NCBI GenBank assembly: GCA_036897485.1
Contig: JAYMTF010000496.1
Location: forward strand, 1-34,993
Reading direction: 5' to 3'
DNA: 34,993 bases
Origin: Pelargonium nanum
Taxonomy: Eukaryota; Streptophyta; Magnoliopsida; Geraniales; Geraniaceae
A program made the position numbers and the translations under genes. Below the pieces are notes generated by a model. The model saw nothing but the letters and a program-made list of their open reading frames with translations, did no database searches and was not told where the DNA came from. Positions 12,035 through 25,140 of this stretch are shown in pieces. Positions within the stretch are counted from its first letter, which is position 1. Each line of letters starts with the position of its first letter.

Positions 12035-15000
12035 ATGGTGAAGAAGCGGGTCCCTGATTGGCTCAACAGCTCCCTCTGGTCATCTCCCTCTCCCTCTCCA
12101 CCCCCATCCTTCTCCCCCGACGACGATCGCCTCCTAGGCTACCAATCCAACTCCTCCTCAACTAACTCCTCCTCCGCCGCCGCCGCAGAGCCCCGTGTGA
12201 AGCCGCCGGTGCCGGTTTCGCCTCCGCAGGCCGTCAGAGTAGACCCTCCCAAACCCCAATCACCAGAGAAAGAATCGCCAAATAGTAACAACGACGACAA
12301 TGGCGGCTCCACCGGACCCTCGCCTGAAGACATTTCTCGTCAGGCGCAGCTTCTCGTCGAGGTTGTGATTTGTATTTGCACTCTTGCATGTGTATATGTG
12401 TGTTGATTTGTAATGGTGCTGAATTTTGTCTTGTTTTGGATTGAATGTGAATTTGTAGCTTTCGAAGAAGGTTGTGAACATGCGGGAATTGAGAAGAATT
12501 GCGTCCCAGGGTATTCCGGATGGTGCTGGAATTCGCTCTACTGTGTGGAAGGTGTGTGGCCATGAGCTTCTATTGAGTCTTGGACTTCACTTTTGAATAA
12601 ATTTGCTTATTTGTTGTATAGCTGTAGCTTTCATTTTGCATTATCTCAAATGATTAGAAATGAGAAAGTGTGTGTTTAAATTGAAGGTTTAATTTGTGGC
12701 AGCTCTTACTAGGGTATCTTCCACCTGACCGCTCACTTTGGTCATCAGAATTAGTCAAGAAGAGGTCTCAGTACAAGAGATTCAAAGAGGAACTTCTGAT
12801 GAATCCTGTAAGCTACATTGCATATAGTTCTGGATCATTTAATATTTTTTCCTCCATCTAGTCCATATTGTGGTATGTTTAACAGTTTGTAACCGGAACG
12901 AGCTTGGTGAAGCTATCCCAATAATTATTATGAGCCCATCCTGCATTCATTTTGCTTCTTTTCTGAAAACATAGTAGATTTCTAAATGATTTTATGCCTA
13001 GCTAGTCAGAAGTTACGAGGAAATTGGAGAAATCCTCTGGTTTTGGCAATGACGAGCCCAAAGGTGAAGGCAGTGGCTTGCTCTCAAGATCTGAAATACC
13101 CCACGGAGAGCATCCTTTGAGCCTTGGGAAGAGCAGCATCTGGAACCAGTTCTTCCAGGTATCACCATATCAATGCGCTTGCTTTGAAATAAATTTGAAT
13201 TTTAACTATGCATACAGATGTGCTTATGCTAAACAAATTGAAATAAAGATGCAGCAGTTCTGAAGAGACTAGTACCTTTCATACTAGTGTTCATGGGCTA
13301 TGAAAAAGGAAAAAAAGAAACAGGAGATCTTAGAATGTATTACCTCTATATTATAGTTTTTTTACCAATAGATGTTATATACTTTGAGATATTCTAAGCA
13401 AAGTTCAACATATGTCGACAGCCACATTATATCTTTGAATATTCAGGATGAGCTTTTGTTGCATACATCGTTGCAATTTATCTGCATCCTCTCGTCATTC
13501 TATTGTTTGAATGGCATTGCTAAGAATTATATCAATGGAACATCTTTTGGTTTTTTATTTTTTTAGGACTCGGAGATTATAGAGCAGATTGACCGAGATG
13601 TGATGCGCACCCATCCAGACATGAACTTTTTCTCAGGGGACTCGGCACTTGCAAAGTCAAATCAGGTGTGCTCTCGTTATTTGACTCCAGCTTGACACAT
13701 GGGCTATTGGTTTGCTGATGTAAATGTGTCTTGAATTTTTCAGGAGGCCTTAAAGAACATATTAGTGATATTTGCAAAGTTGAATCCTGGTATAAGATAT
13801 GTGCAAGGGATGAATGAGATTTTGGCTCCTCTATTTTATGTATTCAGAAATGACCCTGAAGAAGAAAATGCGGTAAGTATGTCATATTCGCTTACAAGTA
13901 TGTTTATTATATTTTTTTCTGATTCGAAATAGAGATTGACAATCAAAATATCTTGCTAGTATGATTAGTTGTAAATGTAATCTATGGTCGACAACTTATG
14001 TTTTTTGTGCTCTGGTCTTGTTTGACATTATTTGTTTGTCATCTTCATTGGTTGGGACATAAAATACTTTGCTTATGAAGCACTAATATTGATACGAACA
14101 CGAGACACGATACATACTCCTCAATTGTCATTTTAAAACACATAGGGAATATGTATTCTATATGTAACAAATAATATGAACATATATCTTTCAATTATAT
14201 TAAAGTTGAATTTAACAACAAACGTGATCCAAGTTGTCTTTGTTACAAACTAAAAACAATTAGTTGCAATCAACTCCATGTTTAACATGCTAAGTCATTA
14301 GTCATTACTAATCATTTACAACATAAGCTCAAATAAAACAAGCAAGCTAAGTCATCAAAATCCTTTTTATTTTTTTAAATGATACAATAAAATTCACGTG
14401 TTCGTGGCCGACATGTAAATCTGACACGATTGTTCATCAAAATGGAAAGTTGGTGCTTCATAGAGTGTTGTCATATTTGGTTTTCAAGATATGCGCATTT
14501 TCCTCTTCATTTTTTTCTCCTACTTTTACTCTCATTATTTTGGTTGGTTATGAATGACAGTTTCACATTGGAAGCAATTTGAATAAATTCAGTATATCTC
14601 AAATGAAGTAATGATGTTACCTTAGTATATCAGGCAAACAAGCACTATATCTAGAAATATGACGGGCTATTGCCTTACCCTTTTAATTCTACATGAAGTT
14701 AATGCAAAGTGTTTGGGTCCACTTACAAAGTGATAATGAGCTTGCATGTGAGGGAACATGTTAAAGTATAAAAAATATATTAGGCCTTCAATTATATACT
14801 TAAGATTTTATTTGAGTTGATTCTTAACATGCTATGGGAGTAGGTTAGGTTATGGTACAGACTTGGGCCCATTTATGTTGCCTCCATCTATTGTCTCTGG
14901 CCTGTTTGCAGCGTCCTATTATGGAAGAAAAATACCTACTCGTGACATGGAGTGCCGATTAACAAAAAGCTCTCTATTGTCCGTGTGTCGAGCTCAGTGA

Positions 15001-16591
15001 TAAAAAATGTGTGGCTCGCACGTGAGTAGACTGTTGAAGTAGGTAATTAAGTTTTCCATATTGGATAAATATAAAGTGAATGAGCTACATATAATGGTGG
15101 AAGCGAAACCTATTAACAAGTTGATATTTTAGTAGTAATAATTCAAGTCATTGTATGTAGTCCAATTGTTTTATATTTATCCGATGTGGGACACTTTATT
15201 ACCCACTTTCAGCAATAATAATATAAATAATATGATTGATTTATTTATTTTTATTATTCTCTTCTTGGGAATTTCAGTGATAGTACTTTTGCTGATAAAA
15301 AAAAAGATTGATTAGAGACTTACTTGATTTGACTGATTAATATTTCTTGGCCAAAACCATTCCAGCCCCAATTGAGAAGGGAGAAGGAGAGGGGATATGT
15401 AAAGCACATTGGAACTAGATATTTGAAACAACAATTTGCTGATCATAAGAGACTATAATGATTGCAATAAGCCAATAACTGTATTATGATGCTTTATTAT
15501 TTATTTAGGTTACGTTTCATTGATTGTTTGCTCTTTATAAGTTATGCAGGCCTCTGCTGAAGCAGACACGTTCTTTTGTTTTGTTGAACTATTGAGTGGA
15601 TTTCGGGATAATTTTTGTCAGCAACTTGACAACAGTGTTGTTGGAATCCGTGCAACAATTACACGGTTGTCGCAGCTTTTGAAGGAACATGATGAAGAGC
15701 TTTGGCGCCATCTTGAGGTCACAACCAAAGTAAGCCAGCTTTCTGTTTGTTTAATCATTTGTGATTTTTTTAAGTGATATTTGTTGTATTACCCTAAGTA
15801 GGAGAAAGAAAGTAATTAAGGTTGATAGCTTTTTCATTGCTGTATCTCAATCTAACCTTGAGGATTAGCCTATCCCGACCCCAAAACCGTCTTATGGGAG
15901 AGATAATTGTTAAAATATTAAATATAGTTTTCCTTTCTACATTTATCAAGCTTGCCTTGTATTAATGTGCACTGTGGACACTTGCAGTCGAATTCTCTAA
16001 TAATGCACTATACTGGTGTGCAAATTACAGGTCAACCCCCAATTCTATGCATTTCGGTGGATCACTCTCCTCTTGACTCAGGAATTCAATTTTGCAGACA
16101 GCCTTCACATATGGGACACGCTTCTAAGCGATCCAGAAGGTCCTCAGGTGAGTCTGTTCTTTTTAATGAATCTATGCTGTTTTTTTGTGAGTTAATGAGC
16201 ACCGTCAGTAGTTTTGGATTAGGATCACATCTGCGCTAGGGTTAACAGTTTTAAGGTCCATAGATTAAATTGGATCTTGAAGAGATTTGACCATTTTATT
16301 AGTTAACAGTGTGTGATCCTAGAGGAAGGTGTTACTTCTGCTCTCATGTATTCTTCAAGTAAAAATGGAAAAAAAAAGGATGAAAACTAGCAGACGAGTG
16401 AATAATCATAACTTCTCCATTTGCAGGAAACCTTGTTACGGGTATGCTGTGCAATGCTGATTCTCATTCGAAGACGCTTACTAGCTGGTGATTTCACTTC
16501 AAATCTTAAGCTACTCCAACACTATCCCTCTACTAATATCAGCCATCTTCTCTATGTTGCCAACAAGTTGCGTGCTCGGTCTGCTCCCTAA
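12035..16591 (+). CDS. TBC-domain Rab GTPase-activating protein (TBC1D13-like)
   Basis: Nine coding exons: 12035-12361, 12459-12551, 12703-12807, 13006-13158, 13567-13665, 13744-13872, 15550-15729, 16031-16147, 16427-16591. They give 455 residues; every exon is a whole number of codons and all introns are GT-AG. Residues 1 to about 105 are Ser/Pro-rich and low in complexity after a conserved-looking basic start (MVKKRVPDWLNSSLW). The TBC domain follows, with all three signature motifs: RxxxW at R135-W139, IDxDxxR at I234-R240 (arginine finger R240) and YxQGMN at Y278-N283 (glutamine finger Q280). TBC proteins speed GTP hydrolysis by Rab GTPases and so switch off membrane-traffic steps; with both fingers present, this one should be catalytically competent. 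The Rab partner is unknown. The reading frame is open upstream to 11837, but without an ATG, so 12035 is the start. Confidence 0.95.
14074..14462. mobile_element. MITE-like inverted-repeat element in TBC intron 6
   Basis: TATGAAGCAC at 14074-14083 is repeated in reverse complement as GTGCTTCATA at 14453-14462. Both sides also hold CGAACACG/CGTGTTCG words and GACACGAT-type sequence. The two outer TA pairs could be a TA target duplication. The roughly 390-bp element has no coding capacity. Its superfamily is not assigned. Confidence 0.55.
15032..15214. mobile_element. Foldback element (imperfect TIRs of about 45 bp) in TBC intron 6
   Basis: The left arm starts TGTTGAAGTAGGTAATTAAG and contains TTGGATAAATATAA. 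The right arm, reverse-complemented, starts TGCTGAAAGTGGGTAATAAAG and contains TCGGATAAATATAA. The arms pair over most of about 45 bp around a roughly 90-bp centre. The TG...CA ends and the CCCACATCGGATAAAT wording also recall plant LTR ends, so a small LTR-derived piece is an alternative. Confidence 0.6.
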
Positions 16592-17421
16592 TTCTTCTCT
16601 TAACTATCCTCTTTTTTCCCTTTTATATTATCATTACCTTTTTTTTTTTTTGTAAATTGTTGGATGTAAAAGTTGTTTTAAACACAGGTGAGGTGGTTAC
16701 AGGGTTCTGTAATTTAGGTTGTAAGCACAGCTATTCTTTGGTAGAATATGTGGTACTGTGTGCATTATGTTTGAAGCTGTCAATTGTAATTTGGCTGACC
16801 TTTTTATTTTCAATCTGCTTTCTCAACCAAAGAAAAAAGAAGCCTTGTTTGTGCACTTGTGGTGAGGCATTTTATAGAACCCTCTACATTCTTGCTCAAC
16901 AAAAATATGCCTCTGTTTGGGGTCTGGAACCATTTAATTCATTAATATTTGTTAGAAACTTCAGAACAACATTTAATTTGAAACGGAGGTATTGTCCGCA
17001 ATGGCAATAATCAATCCGTAAAATATTTTATCCTTTATAAGAAATGTCCATTATACAAATAAAGAGTTAATTGGAATATTCATTCTTAACCACATTAGTA
17101 GCCTTTGCAAATAGATGAATCATATCGAGGGACATTGACAAATTACGCTATTTCCATTTTAACAACTCTATTTTATGTCTTCTCTGTCCCATGTATGTAT
17201 CTACACTGATGCCCTACTCCCAACGTGTCTTAACAACAAAAGTACAATCTCGAACCACAACTTTAAGTGTTCGACAAATCAATCCAATAATTCTGAAGCT
17301 CTAGGGTACAAATCTCAGTAAAGAATACCTGACACGCCGAAGATAACAGATAGCAACTAGAAGCCACTCGTGTTTACAGTAATGCCCGACAACACTTGAA
17401 TGTGTGCGGAATTTTTTTTTT
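16592..17421. other. Convergent 3' spacer between the TBC and O-fucosyltransferase genes
   Basis: The two genes end tail-to-tail 830 bp apart. The spacer should hold both 3' UTRs. An AATAAA-like word occurs near 17057 on the plus strand. A 117-codon open frame starting from a TTG at 16657 shows no recognisable domain and is not called. Confidence 0.55.
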
Positions 17422-20400
17422 CTATCTTTCAGCTGTAGAAGTAGTCAAATTTGATGGGTTTTCGGATTCTAAATCATTGTTATGCTCACTCCTCAAGCGC
17501 CTCTCTAGGGTTTCAAGAATATTGTCATCCGGACATTTATCAGCAGGATTTTGGGGTGACATTTGGCAGAAACATTCCGGCCAAGAATTTGTGTAGAAGG
17601 ACTCGGGTGAGACCCTTTTATGGGGCCCGCCAAAGTTTGTTTTCAGCATGGCATGTCTCACAGCTTCTTCAAAACCAGTTTTCCGCCCTCTTTCCCTATC
17701 AATGAAGATTGGGGCAAGAGCTTTCCTATCAGGTCTGATTGTGGTTCGGAATCCATAGTACAGACGGTGTCCCAGGAGATTGTTGGCAAAGTTGCTGGGT
17801 CCGTCATATGTTGGCATGAATATATCAGAAAGAAGACAAACCATGTAATCCACAGCGGAGCCTATCAGTCCCTGTGTGTTCCCACCTAGTTCTTCTGAGG
17901 GATCCACAGAGCTGTGGTTTTCAAGGCGAGGGAACAAAGCCCGAAAAGGATTCATGAAACGCTGCCCACCAAACAACTCGCCAGCTGCCAGATATATCCT
18001 TGTCGAATTGTCAAATCCCATTGCACGCAGAATGAGACCAACCTGCAGCAAAAGCAGGCCTCATTTCATCAGTACAGCAAGCAAAATGTGTAGCAAGTAA
18101 TAGCTGTGGTAAATAAGAAATGATCGAAACACATCTACCTCACTCGGACCAAAGTTTAACCACGAGGTTAAGATATCAATAATGATGGATAATGTATGTT
18201 TGCCTGATTTGGTTGCCTATGATTAGTTTTTTACCCTACAGCATCATTAGTTGCTACTTTACCAGTTTACTTGCACATGGTGTCAGAAAATATGATACAT
18301 CAGGTAGAAACAAGGGAGTTGGGGGCTGGGAGCCTGGGACCACCCACAAAAATATACAAAATTTCCAACACAAGGATATGGTTCCTGCCTTGGAAACCAA
18401 CTTCATAGATGAAAGATATTCTATAAACAGTACCCACTTATATCAACCATTCAACCTCACCATGTTATTAAATTGAAAGTTAGAGAAATTACAGGACTAC
18501 GAAACTAACCTTGAGCAGTATTAATGAACAGTAACTGCGGGACATGAGTAAAATTCTGCCACTATTTAGAGGCATTGTTTCTCAATGAACAATAATGATG
18601 GTTTCATTATATTATCTTAGCATTCTGCTCTCTTTTTTATCAGCAAAAGTTAATATATATATAATAAAGAGGATGAATTTCCAAGGAGGAAAAGCAGCCT
18701 CAGTAAAGGTACAAGGTATGGTAAACAAATATAAATACCAAAACCCATTGAGAGCAAATGTGAAAAATCTGCAAATCTACTGGCTTCATGACTAGACAGA
18801 AAAGCTATGTAGAAGAAGTCAGCTAGAAACTTAGAACACAAGAAGTTCAGTACTTCAGACAAAGACATGGGTTGACAGACCAAAGAGAGGTGTCCCATTT
18901 TGGTGAAGGAGCTGTGACTGGTGCTTTTGCAAAAGAGAGGCTCTTGATTTGTGCTTATAATGAAAATGTGTTGCTTCATACTATTTTCCTAAGTTTTGCA
19001 GGATTTTCAGTGATTATCTTCTAATATCTTAGTGATTAAGTTTTGCAGGATTTTCAGTGAATATCTTCTAATATCTTGGTGATTTTATAAATAAATAAAT
19101 AAAGATTCAGCAGTACATGGAGAGAGCAGTAATGAAAAACAAGAAAAGATCACCTCTTCTGGTGTTAGTGGACATTTTCCAATGGCTCTTCTTTCACTAT
19201 AAATGAGGTTTTTTGGAGCAAAGTTCTCCTTTCGATACTTCTTCAATTTGCGTTGCTCTTCAGGGTTAAATATGTCAAAACACCTGCAAGTAATGCATAC
19301 CCACTGTTAAGAGTTAACCAACAAAAGAGCTTGGCAGCAAAACAATAGCCCATAGATTGGGTGTTCCTCATAGCTCAATTGGGAACCTCAAGATAAATTG
19401 TACTTTAAGAAGTTTCACATCCCCAAGACCCACAATGAAGAAAACTCAATATAGATTAGCTTATAATTGATAGATTGTGAGCTGACACAATGAAATAATT
19501 ATTCTTTATCCCAATTGATAGACTGACTTTATATATAACCTTGCACTAGTCATGTGTGCATGTCATATAATGTGTTTTGTGGTTCTTTTGATTAAAAATC
19601 ATTTAAACTGACCTTATTTTTCCAAAGACAACCAAACTTAAATTTCAATCTTCACCCCTGCCCTGCCCCTAACTCAGACTCTTTGTACACACATAACTCT
19701 GAAAACAGAAAACTAAAATCATGTAATATGACCCTTAAGCCACTTTGAATATGTAATGCAAATATAAATTCCTACAAGCTCCATAAAATAGCTATATAAG
19801 AACATACCCAGCAAATGCCAACATATCCATCTCGAAACGAAGATGTATTGACATGAAGTGACCTTGTGAACGGAGTTTATCAACTATTGACTTACTGAGC
19901 TTCATAATATGTGGCTTAAACTGTAGAGCATGATAATTAACCCTACACCTCAAACGCTGGTATTCAGCATTATCAATTTCTTCAGCCAAACGATGGGAAA
20001 AGGGAGTGAGGTAGATAGCACCATGTTCCTTCATCTTCTCAAGAGCAAACGATGTATACCAACTGATTTCAGCATCTCTAGGTGGACGAAGCTGAGTGGG
20101 TAAAAAGAGCAAAGAAACAAGAAAAAGTTAAATTCCAGAAATTTGTCAATATCTTGGAACATTATGAGTTCTTGGTCACAGATAAAAGAAAAGAAATTCT
20201 AAAGTTCCACCACCTGAATGGCTTTTATTTTCTTAGTTTTCCCATTTTTGCGAATTTCTGGTATGCTCTCCACTATGCGGACATCATATCTCAGCGACTT
20301 TATAAAATGCTCAACGTCGTAGATTCCACGGAAACCACTGAAAACAATAGAGAAAAACTTTAAGAAGAATTAACCATGATGACACAAAAAAATAGAAGAA

Positions 20401-23400
20401 GAAGGAGAGCTTCAAGAACAACGATGCTGTGGATTAAGCATCCTCAATGGACACTCTAATCAATTGCAAATCAAAGATTGGTATCATCATTATGGAAGGT
20501 TTATATAAAAATTAGGTGTGGTAATAGTCTTAGTTTAGGTTTCAGGACTAAAGAGATCATCATCAACTCAAATACAGCAGTTGGAGATAAAAATCGTAAG
20601 TCAGGAACTTGTATAAATGGAACATCATTTTGCAATTATAAATTGTACTCCCAAATAACAAAATCGTTGATACACTATGATTCCCCATAAAAACTGCTAA
20701 GAAAATACAGGTAACAAGACTTAAGACCTGACATTTAGTTACAAAAAGATTATCCAGTTTTAATAAATGGAATAATATTAGAAGAGGTGCATGCTCACAT
20801 AGTAAATGTATATGGCGCTACTGGAGTTTTAGGAAATCATAGGTAGGCAGTATTTCCATTTACATGATTTGCATTGACCCAAAATCCTGAATATAATAGG
20901 CTAATGCAGGCACCAGCAAATTGCTCTCAGTATGAGTTTGGCCCAGCCTTTTGAACTGGGGCAGAGTCGCAGAGATGCTGGAAAAGGTGTTGTGTATGTT
21001 CTAATGATTTTGAACCACACTTATAGAACGACTCTAGTCAAACTCTCTTCTTCAACAATTGCAGTCAGGCGCACACCAAACATATTGTAAGATTGAACAC
21101 ACACACACACACACATGACACAACCTCACAGTAAAACAGGAGGAACTAAATCTAATTCCAATGTATCTAGCCAAATGTCTCTCCATGTCACCCCTTGGCT
21201 CTTTGTTTAGAACATCTCATCCACGAATGCGGTCAGCAGATTATAAATTAGCAGAAAAAAATCCTAAACTGTATTCTTACTACTGAAAATACCACTAATT
21301 TGAGTGCAACTACTGCAAAGTGATACCTGTCATCATGCCAGAAGGAGTTTGCATCCAGCTCAGGCAGCACAAGTGTAGCATTCATGATTCGCGCAGCAAG
21401 AACAGCGTTACAAATCTACGCATACAAAAATAGTACATACTAATTTTCACTATAATAACTGATCCTAAATAAATAAATACACACACACAATTAAGTGGAG
21501 AATAATTTATAGGAAATAACTGGATAAAAAGTAAGGCATTGGCACCCAGGGTCCCAAACAAGGCTCTCATTTGGAAAGTTTTCCAACAAAAAATTCGCCG
21601 AGCATGGAACATGGATACATTACAGTTACTCAGACTGCATGTTTCCTTTTCTTGGAGAATCATGAGTCACAAGATTCTTTTTTTATTAAACAAATTAAAT
21701 TCAGCAACCTTGCCTATATGTTAGTTCCTTTTAACTTTTCACAACAGCTAACTGTAGACACCTAATTATTACCTAGGTTTTTTTATTTTTTTATTTTACC
21801 ATAACCTACATACTTGCTCACTCAAACAGTCAAACAATCAAAAATATTGAAAGCCTACATTTGGCATTCAAGTCGTCTGAACCCAAAATTTAGAGTCAAC
21901 CATCATAGTTTTCCAGCGTTGTGAAGCCTGATGAAACAGTACAGTTGTAATAGTACAATGTTGATAACAATTATGCATTTATTCAAAACATTGGAAAATG
22001 ACTTCCTTTTTTCTTTTTGCTTCATTGGGAAGGGATAAGCAGCTGGTAGGGGTAGCAGGTTGCACAGAACTACTTCTATATGCTTGCTCCATTTGGCTTA
22101 TGCTATGTAGAAAGCACATTCCTCAATGTTTAGCTTAGAATTAAAAGCCAAGCAACCCAACTTTTCTAAATTAAAGACAAATAAGGTTTCCTTAGAAGAA
22201 AAGCATAATGTGAGATATAGCGCATACCACATGAAATTTTGCTACAAATTCTTTAACATTACAACAACAAAGTATTCCATTGTAAAGATAAGATACAAAC
22301 CGCACTACGTTGCTGATTCAAGCCACCATTACAGCGAACACGCAGATAGCCATTGCTCTCTATTGGAGGAGCTGCAGAAAGGTAAAAGAGCAAAACATAA
22401 TTTCAAGTCATATTTAACATTATATCATCATAGGTGAGTATTTGTTGAGAAATGAGGAGTGCATACGAGGCCAATCAGATCGTGGAGCAGAAGAAGGCCT
22501 CCAGCCACCAGAGTCAGCACTTTTCCAAAGCTCTTCCACATTGATCTGCTTATAGACAACAATGATATTAATGGATATATTTATCGCGGAGGAGCAGAAA
22601 AGTAAACTTGATATAACAGTAACATACAATAAAAAGAGGAAAAAGTGTAGTAGTACATGCTCTATTTTTGTAAAGATTATAAATTTAATCATCTCTACTC
22701 CCATGAAACCTATTGACCAAAAATACAAAAAGGCTCCAAGGGAAAGCAAGCACAACAGCCGTGTTATTCAAATTGCATGGCTTCTATTTACCTTCTTCTC
22801 TCATTTTGGTCTTGTACATCTAGGTTATTTAGTTACTGATGGGTGTTTCAAATTAGTATGGTTTCAACGGTCGAGATTGATATACATTCCCTCCGTCCCA
22901 AAATGAGTGTCCGTTATTCCTTTCTTTCTTTTTTTCTTTTTTCTTCTTTTTATGCAAAAATTAAGAATAAGTTAGTAGTGTTGTCTGTTGCCACCAGCCA
23001 ACAAATTAACTTATTATGAAGAAAAAAAACTGAAATAATGATCATTGTTCAACGCCTAGATGCTGATCTAAGTAATTCTCCACAACAGCCCATTATGTCA
23101 TGAATTCCTCCTAATCCAATTCACAAAACAACTACCATTTCTGTCCTAAGTTTCCAATAACATCCAAAATACAGCCTCCACTAAGGCACTAACCATGCAC
23201 TGAAGTTACTAGCTGTTCCTAGCCTAATTATTGAATTGCTCCAGAGATTATAGCCCTCAATTCCTTAAACTAATCCAGTATCTAGAATTAATTCCACTGC
23301 TTAATCTCAAGATCTCTTATAATAAAAAATTCCACCATCTACAATTCTCCACATTCTCTAATATACACAGCTCAAATGCACAATCAACCACTTTCAGAAC

Positions 23401-23695
23401 TCAATTCAACTGACCTCCGATCTGCGACCAGATCCAGCATTGCCTGTGGTCGTCGATGAGAAATAAAAGGAGACACTGAAGAGGACGAGTACAATAACCG
23501 CAATGGACAACCTCCCCAGAGGTCCCTTCGCCGCACCTCCTCCTGGCTTCGCATGCGGCCTATGGAGCCCCGGCCTGCAACAAACATGAATCACACTCAG
23601 TAACTGCATCGAAGTGCTAAAAGCTAAGCAAAGCTAAGCTGCTTTCTCGGGAAAACATTATCCTGGGAAACAAACAGGGTCTCGTACCTCCGCAT
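17422..23695 (-). CDS. Plant O-fucosyltransferase-family protein (DUF246/O-FucT), Golgi type II membrane protein
   Basis: Nine coding exons on the minus strand, in transcript order: 23695-23688, 23574-23415, 22545-22467, 22371-22301, 21415-21327, 20337-20214, 20091-19808, 19283-19154, 18042-17422. They give 521 residues and all introns are GT-AG. Residues 1-24 are basic and Gly/Pro-rich, followed by one hydrophobic segment at about 25-41, which suggests a type II signal anchor with a lumenal catalytic domain. Family motifs are clear: RCNGGLNQQR (95-104), HLRFEMDMLAFAGC (260-273) and IYLAAGELFGG (331-341). Family members transfer sugars from nucleotide sugars in the Golgi, for example fucosyl- or rhamnosyltransferases acting on proteins or pectin; the substrate here cannot be read. 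The C-terminal tail (about 480-521) is hydrophilic. The coding sequence begins with an 8-nt exon, and the start is the only ATG that splices into the conserved frame. Confidence 0.93.
18991..19084. repeat. Tandem duplication, 2 x 47 bp
   Basis: Starting AAGTTTTGCAGGATTTTCAG at 18991 and again at 19038, the two 47-bp units differ at only a few positions. They lie in the intron between the last two exons of the O-fucosyltransferase gene. A recent local duplication is likely. Confidence 0.85.
21099..21116. repeat. CA microsatellite
   Basis: About nine CA units lie in the intron between exons 5 and 6 of the O-fucosyltransferase gene. Confidence 0.8.
22885..22915. mobile_element. Single Stowaway-like terminus
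   Basis: ATTCCCTCCGTCCCAAAATG followed by AGTGTCC matches the Stowaway terminal repeat closely. I found no matching inverse end in the next roughly 500 bp. It therefore looks like a truncated element in the second intron of the O-fucosyltransferase gene. Confidence 0.55.
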
Positions 23696-23914
23696 TTTTA
23701 CTGATAGTGAACCAAACGAATTGGAGATTTAAAATGTTTCTGAACCGCAAATTATATTGTAGAAATGTGTACGGATCCAGAGAGAGACGGGGTCGACAAG
23801 AGTGTTGATTCTGTTAAGAGTCCATTTTATGTAATTGAGACTCTGAGTTTGAGCAAGAGGTTGCCTTGCTGAAAGTTTGAGCCAGTCGGGTCGGGTCGTT
23901 CGGGTTATGTCCTT

Positions 23915-23934
23915 GCTATATAAGTATATATGCC
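23915..23934 (-). promoter_or_regulatory. Candidate TATA region for the O-fucosyltransferase gene
   Basis: Alternating TA-rich sequence (CTATATAAG and TATATATG on the plus strand) lies about 225 bp 5' of the minus-strand ATG. This would imply a 5' UTR of roughly 190-200 nt. It rests on sequence likeness only. Confidence 0.3.
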
Positions 23935-25140
23935 AAGTCGGGTTTCGGGGCGTTGAGCCCTGAATCGGGCCTGATCCGAAAGCGCTTCGAGATTGGTTTG
24001 GTTTGGTTCGGATCGGATTAAGTTTTGAGGCACACAATAATGTGTTGAATTGTGTGGGTTTACCCGACCTGAAAGGTGGTCAGTTCGAGTCAGGCAAAAT
24101 CGAGCATGACGTCCGGTGCTTGCGGGTTCGAGACCAAATTACCGCCTCTAGTCTTTGCATTGCGGACTGTTTAGAAAAAAATGAAAAATTTTGTTATTAA
24201 CAAATGAAATTATTTTTACCACCAAGCACGTGATGCAACTGGTTTGAGTTCAACTCTTACAGAATTGAAATGTGCCGTACTTGAGCACGGTTCGTATTTT
24301 CTTTAGCCGTGGACAACCCGTAATGAGATAATTTTTTATGGGTTTTGGCTATGTGGATTACGATCGGATTCACGGGTCAAGAATAACTCGTCAGTTTGCT
24401 TCAGTTTTGGGCCCCTTTCTATCAACTTTGAAAAATCAAAACCATTACTTAAACAAAAATATATTTTTATTTAAGAACATTAAGAAAGTACAAACAATTA
24501 GAATTGAAAGCCCTCGAAACTAACTTATGGACGAACGAGTAGTGGCTCAGTTTGCAATGCAAACTAAGATTATGGGAAGAGCTCTCGAGTTCGTTCTTCA
24601 CTAAACAAACTTATGGGAAGAGTTGAGAAGTCTTAACTGCGACTAAACCCGAACTGAGTTAAACAAGTAGTTCACACGAACAACAAAAAAAAAACTAACG
24701 TATGGCCGAAGACAATACTAAAATAGATCATCTAACTCGTCAAAATATCTTTGTAAGATGACGCAAGCTAAACATAAAAAGATTAACTTCTTTTAAGTCC
24801 TCTTTCAAATACCTAGTTCAATCATCGAAAATATCCTACAAAACAATTTTCACAAGATAAGAAAAAGTAGTAGAATTTGAGGGATATATGATGTACCTCT
24901 TTGACTCGGGTCGAATGAATACACTAGAGTTTGTCATCTTCTTGCTCGCATGTTAAAATAGTTGTCTTGAAATTACTCATACTTTGAAGTCACGAAGGGT
25001 GACGCTAGAGGCATGGGCCTTTGGAGGGTGGAGCCAAATATTAGAATCATTGTGTTGGAAGAACATCATACATGCATGGAAACATGTACAAACAACAATC
25101 TTTCAAACTCTAAATCACTTTACAAAGAGACTTAATGGAT

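Noticed and set aside
16657..17010. 117-codon open frame after the TBC stop
   Set aside because: It begins with TTG, has no recognisable domain and lies where a 3' UTR is expected.
17451..18100. Several plus-strand open frames opposite the last O-fucosyltransferase exon
   Set aside because: They are antisense shadows of a clearly conserved minus-strand exon.
20082..20363. 93-codon plus-strand frame
   Set aside because: Antisense to exon 6, an intron and the start of exon 7 of the O-fucosyltransferase gene.
23729..24037. 102-codon minus-strand frame upstream of the O-fucosyltransferase start
   Set aside because: No domain, lies in repeat-like TCGGG sequence and does not splice into the gene in frame.
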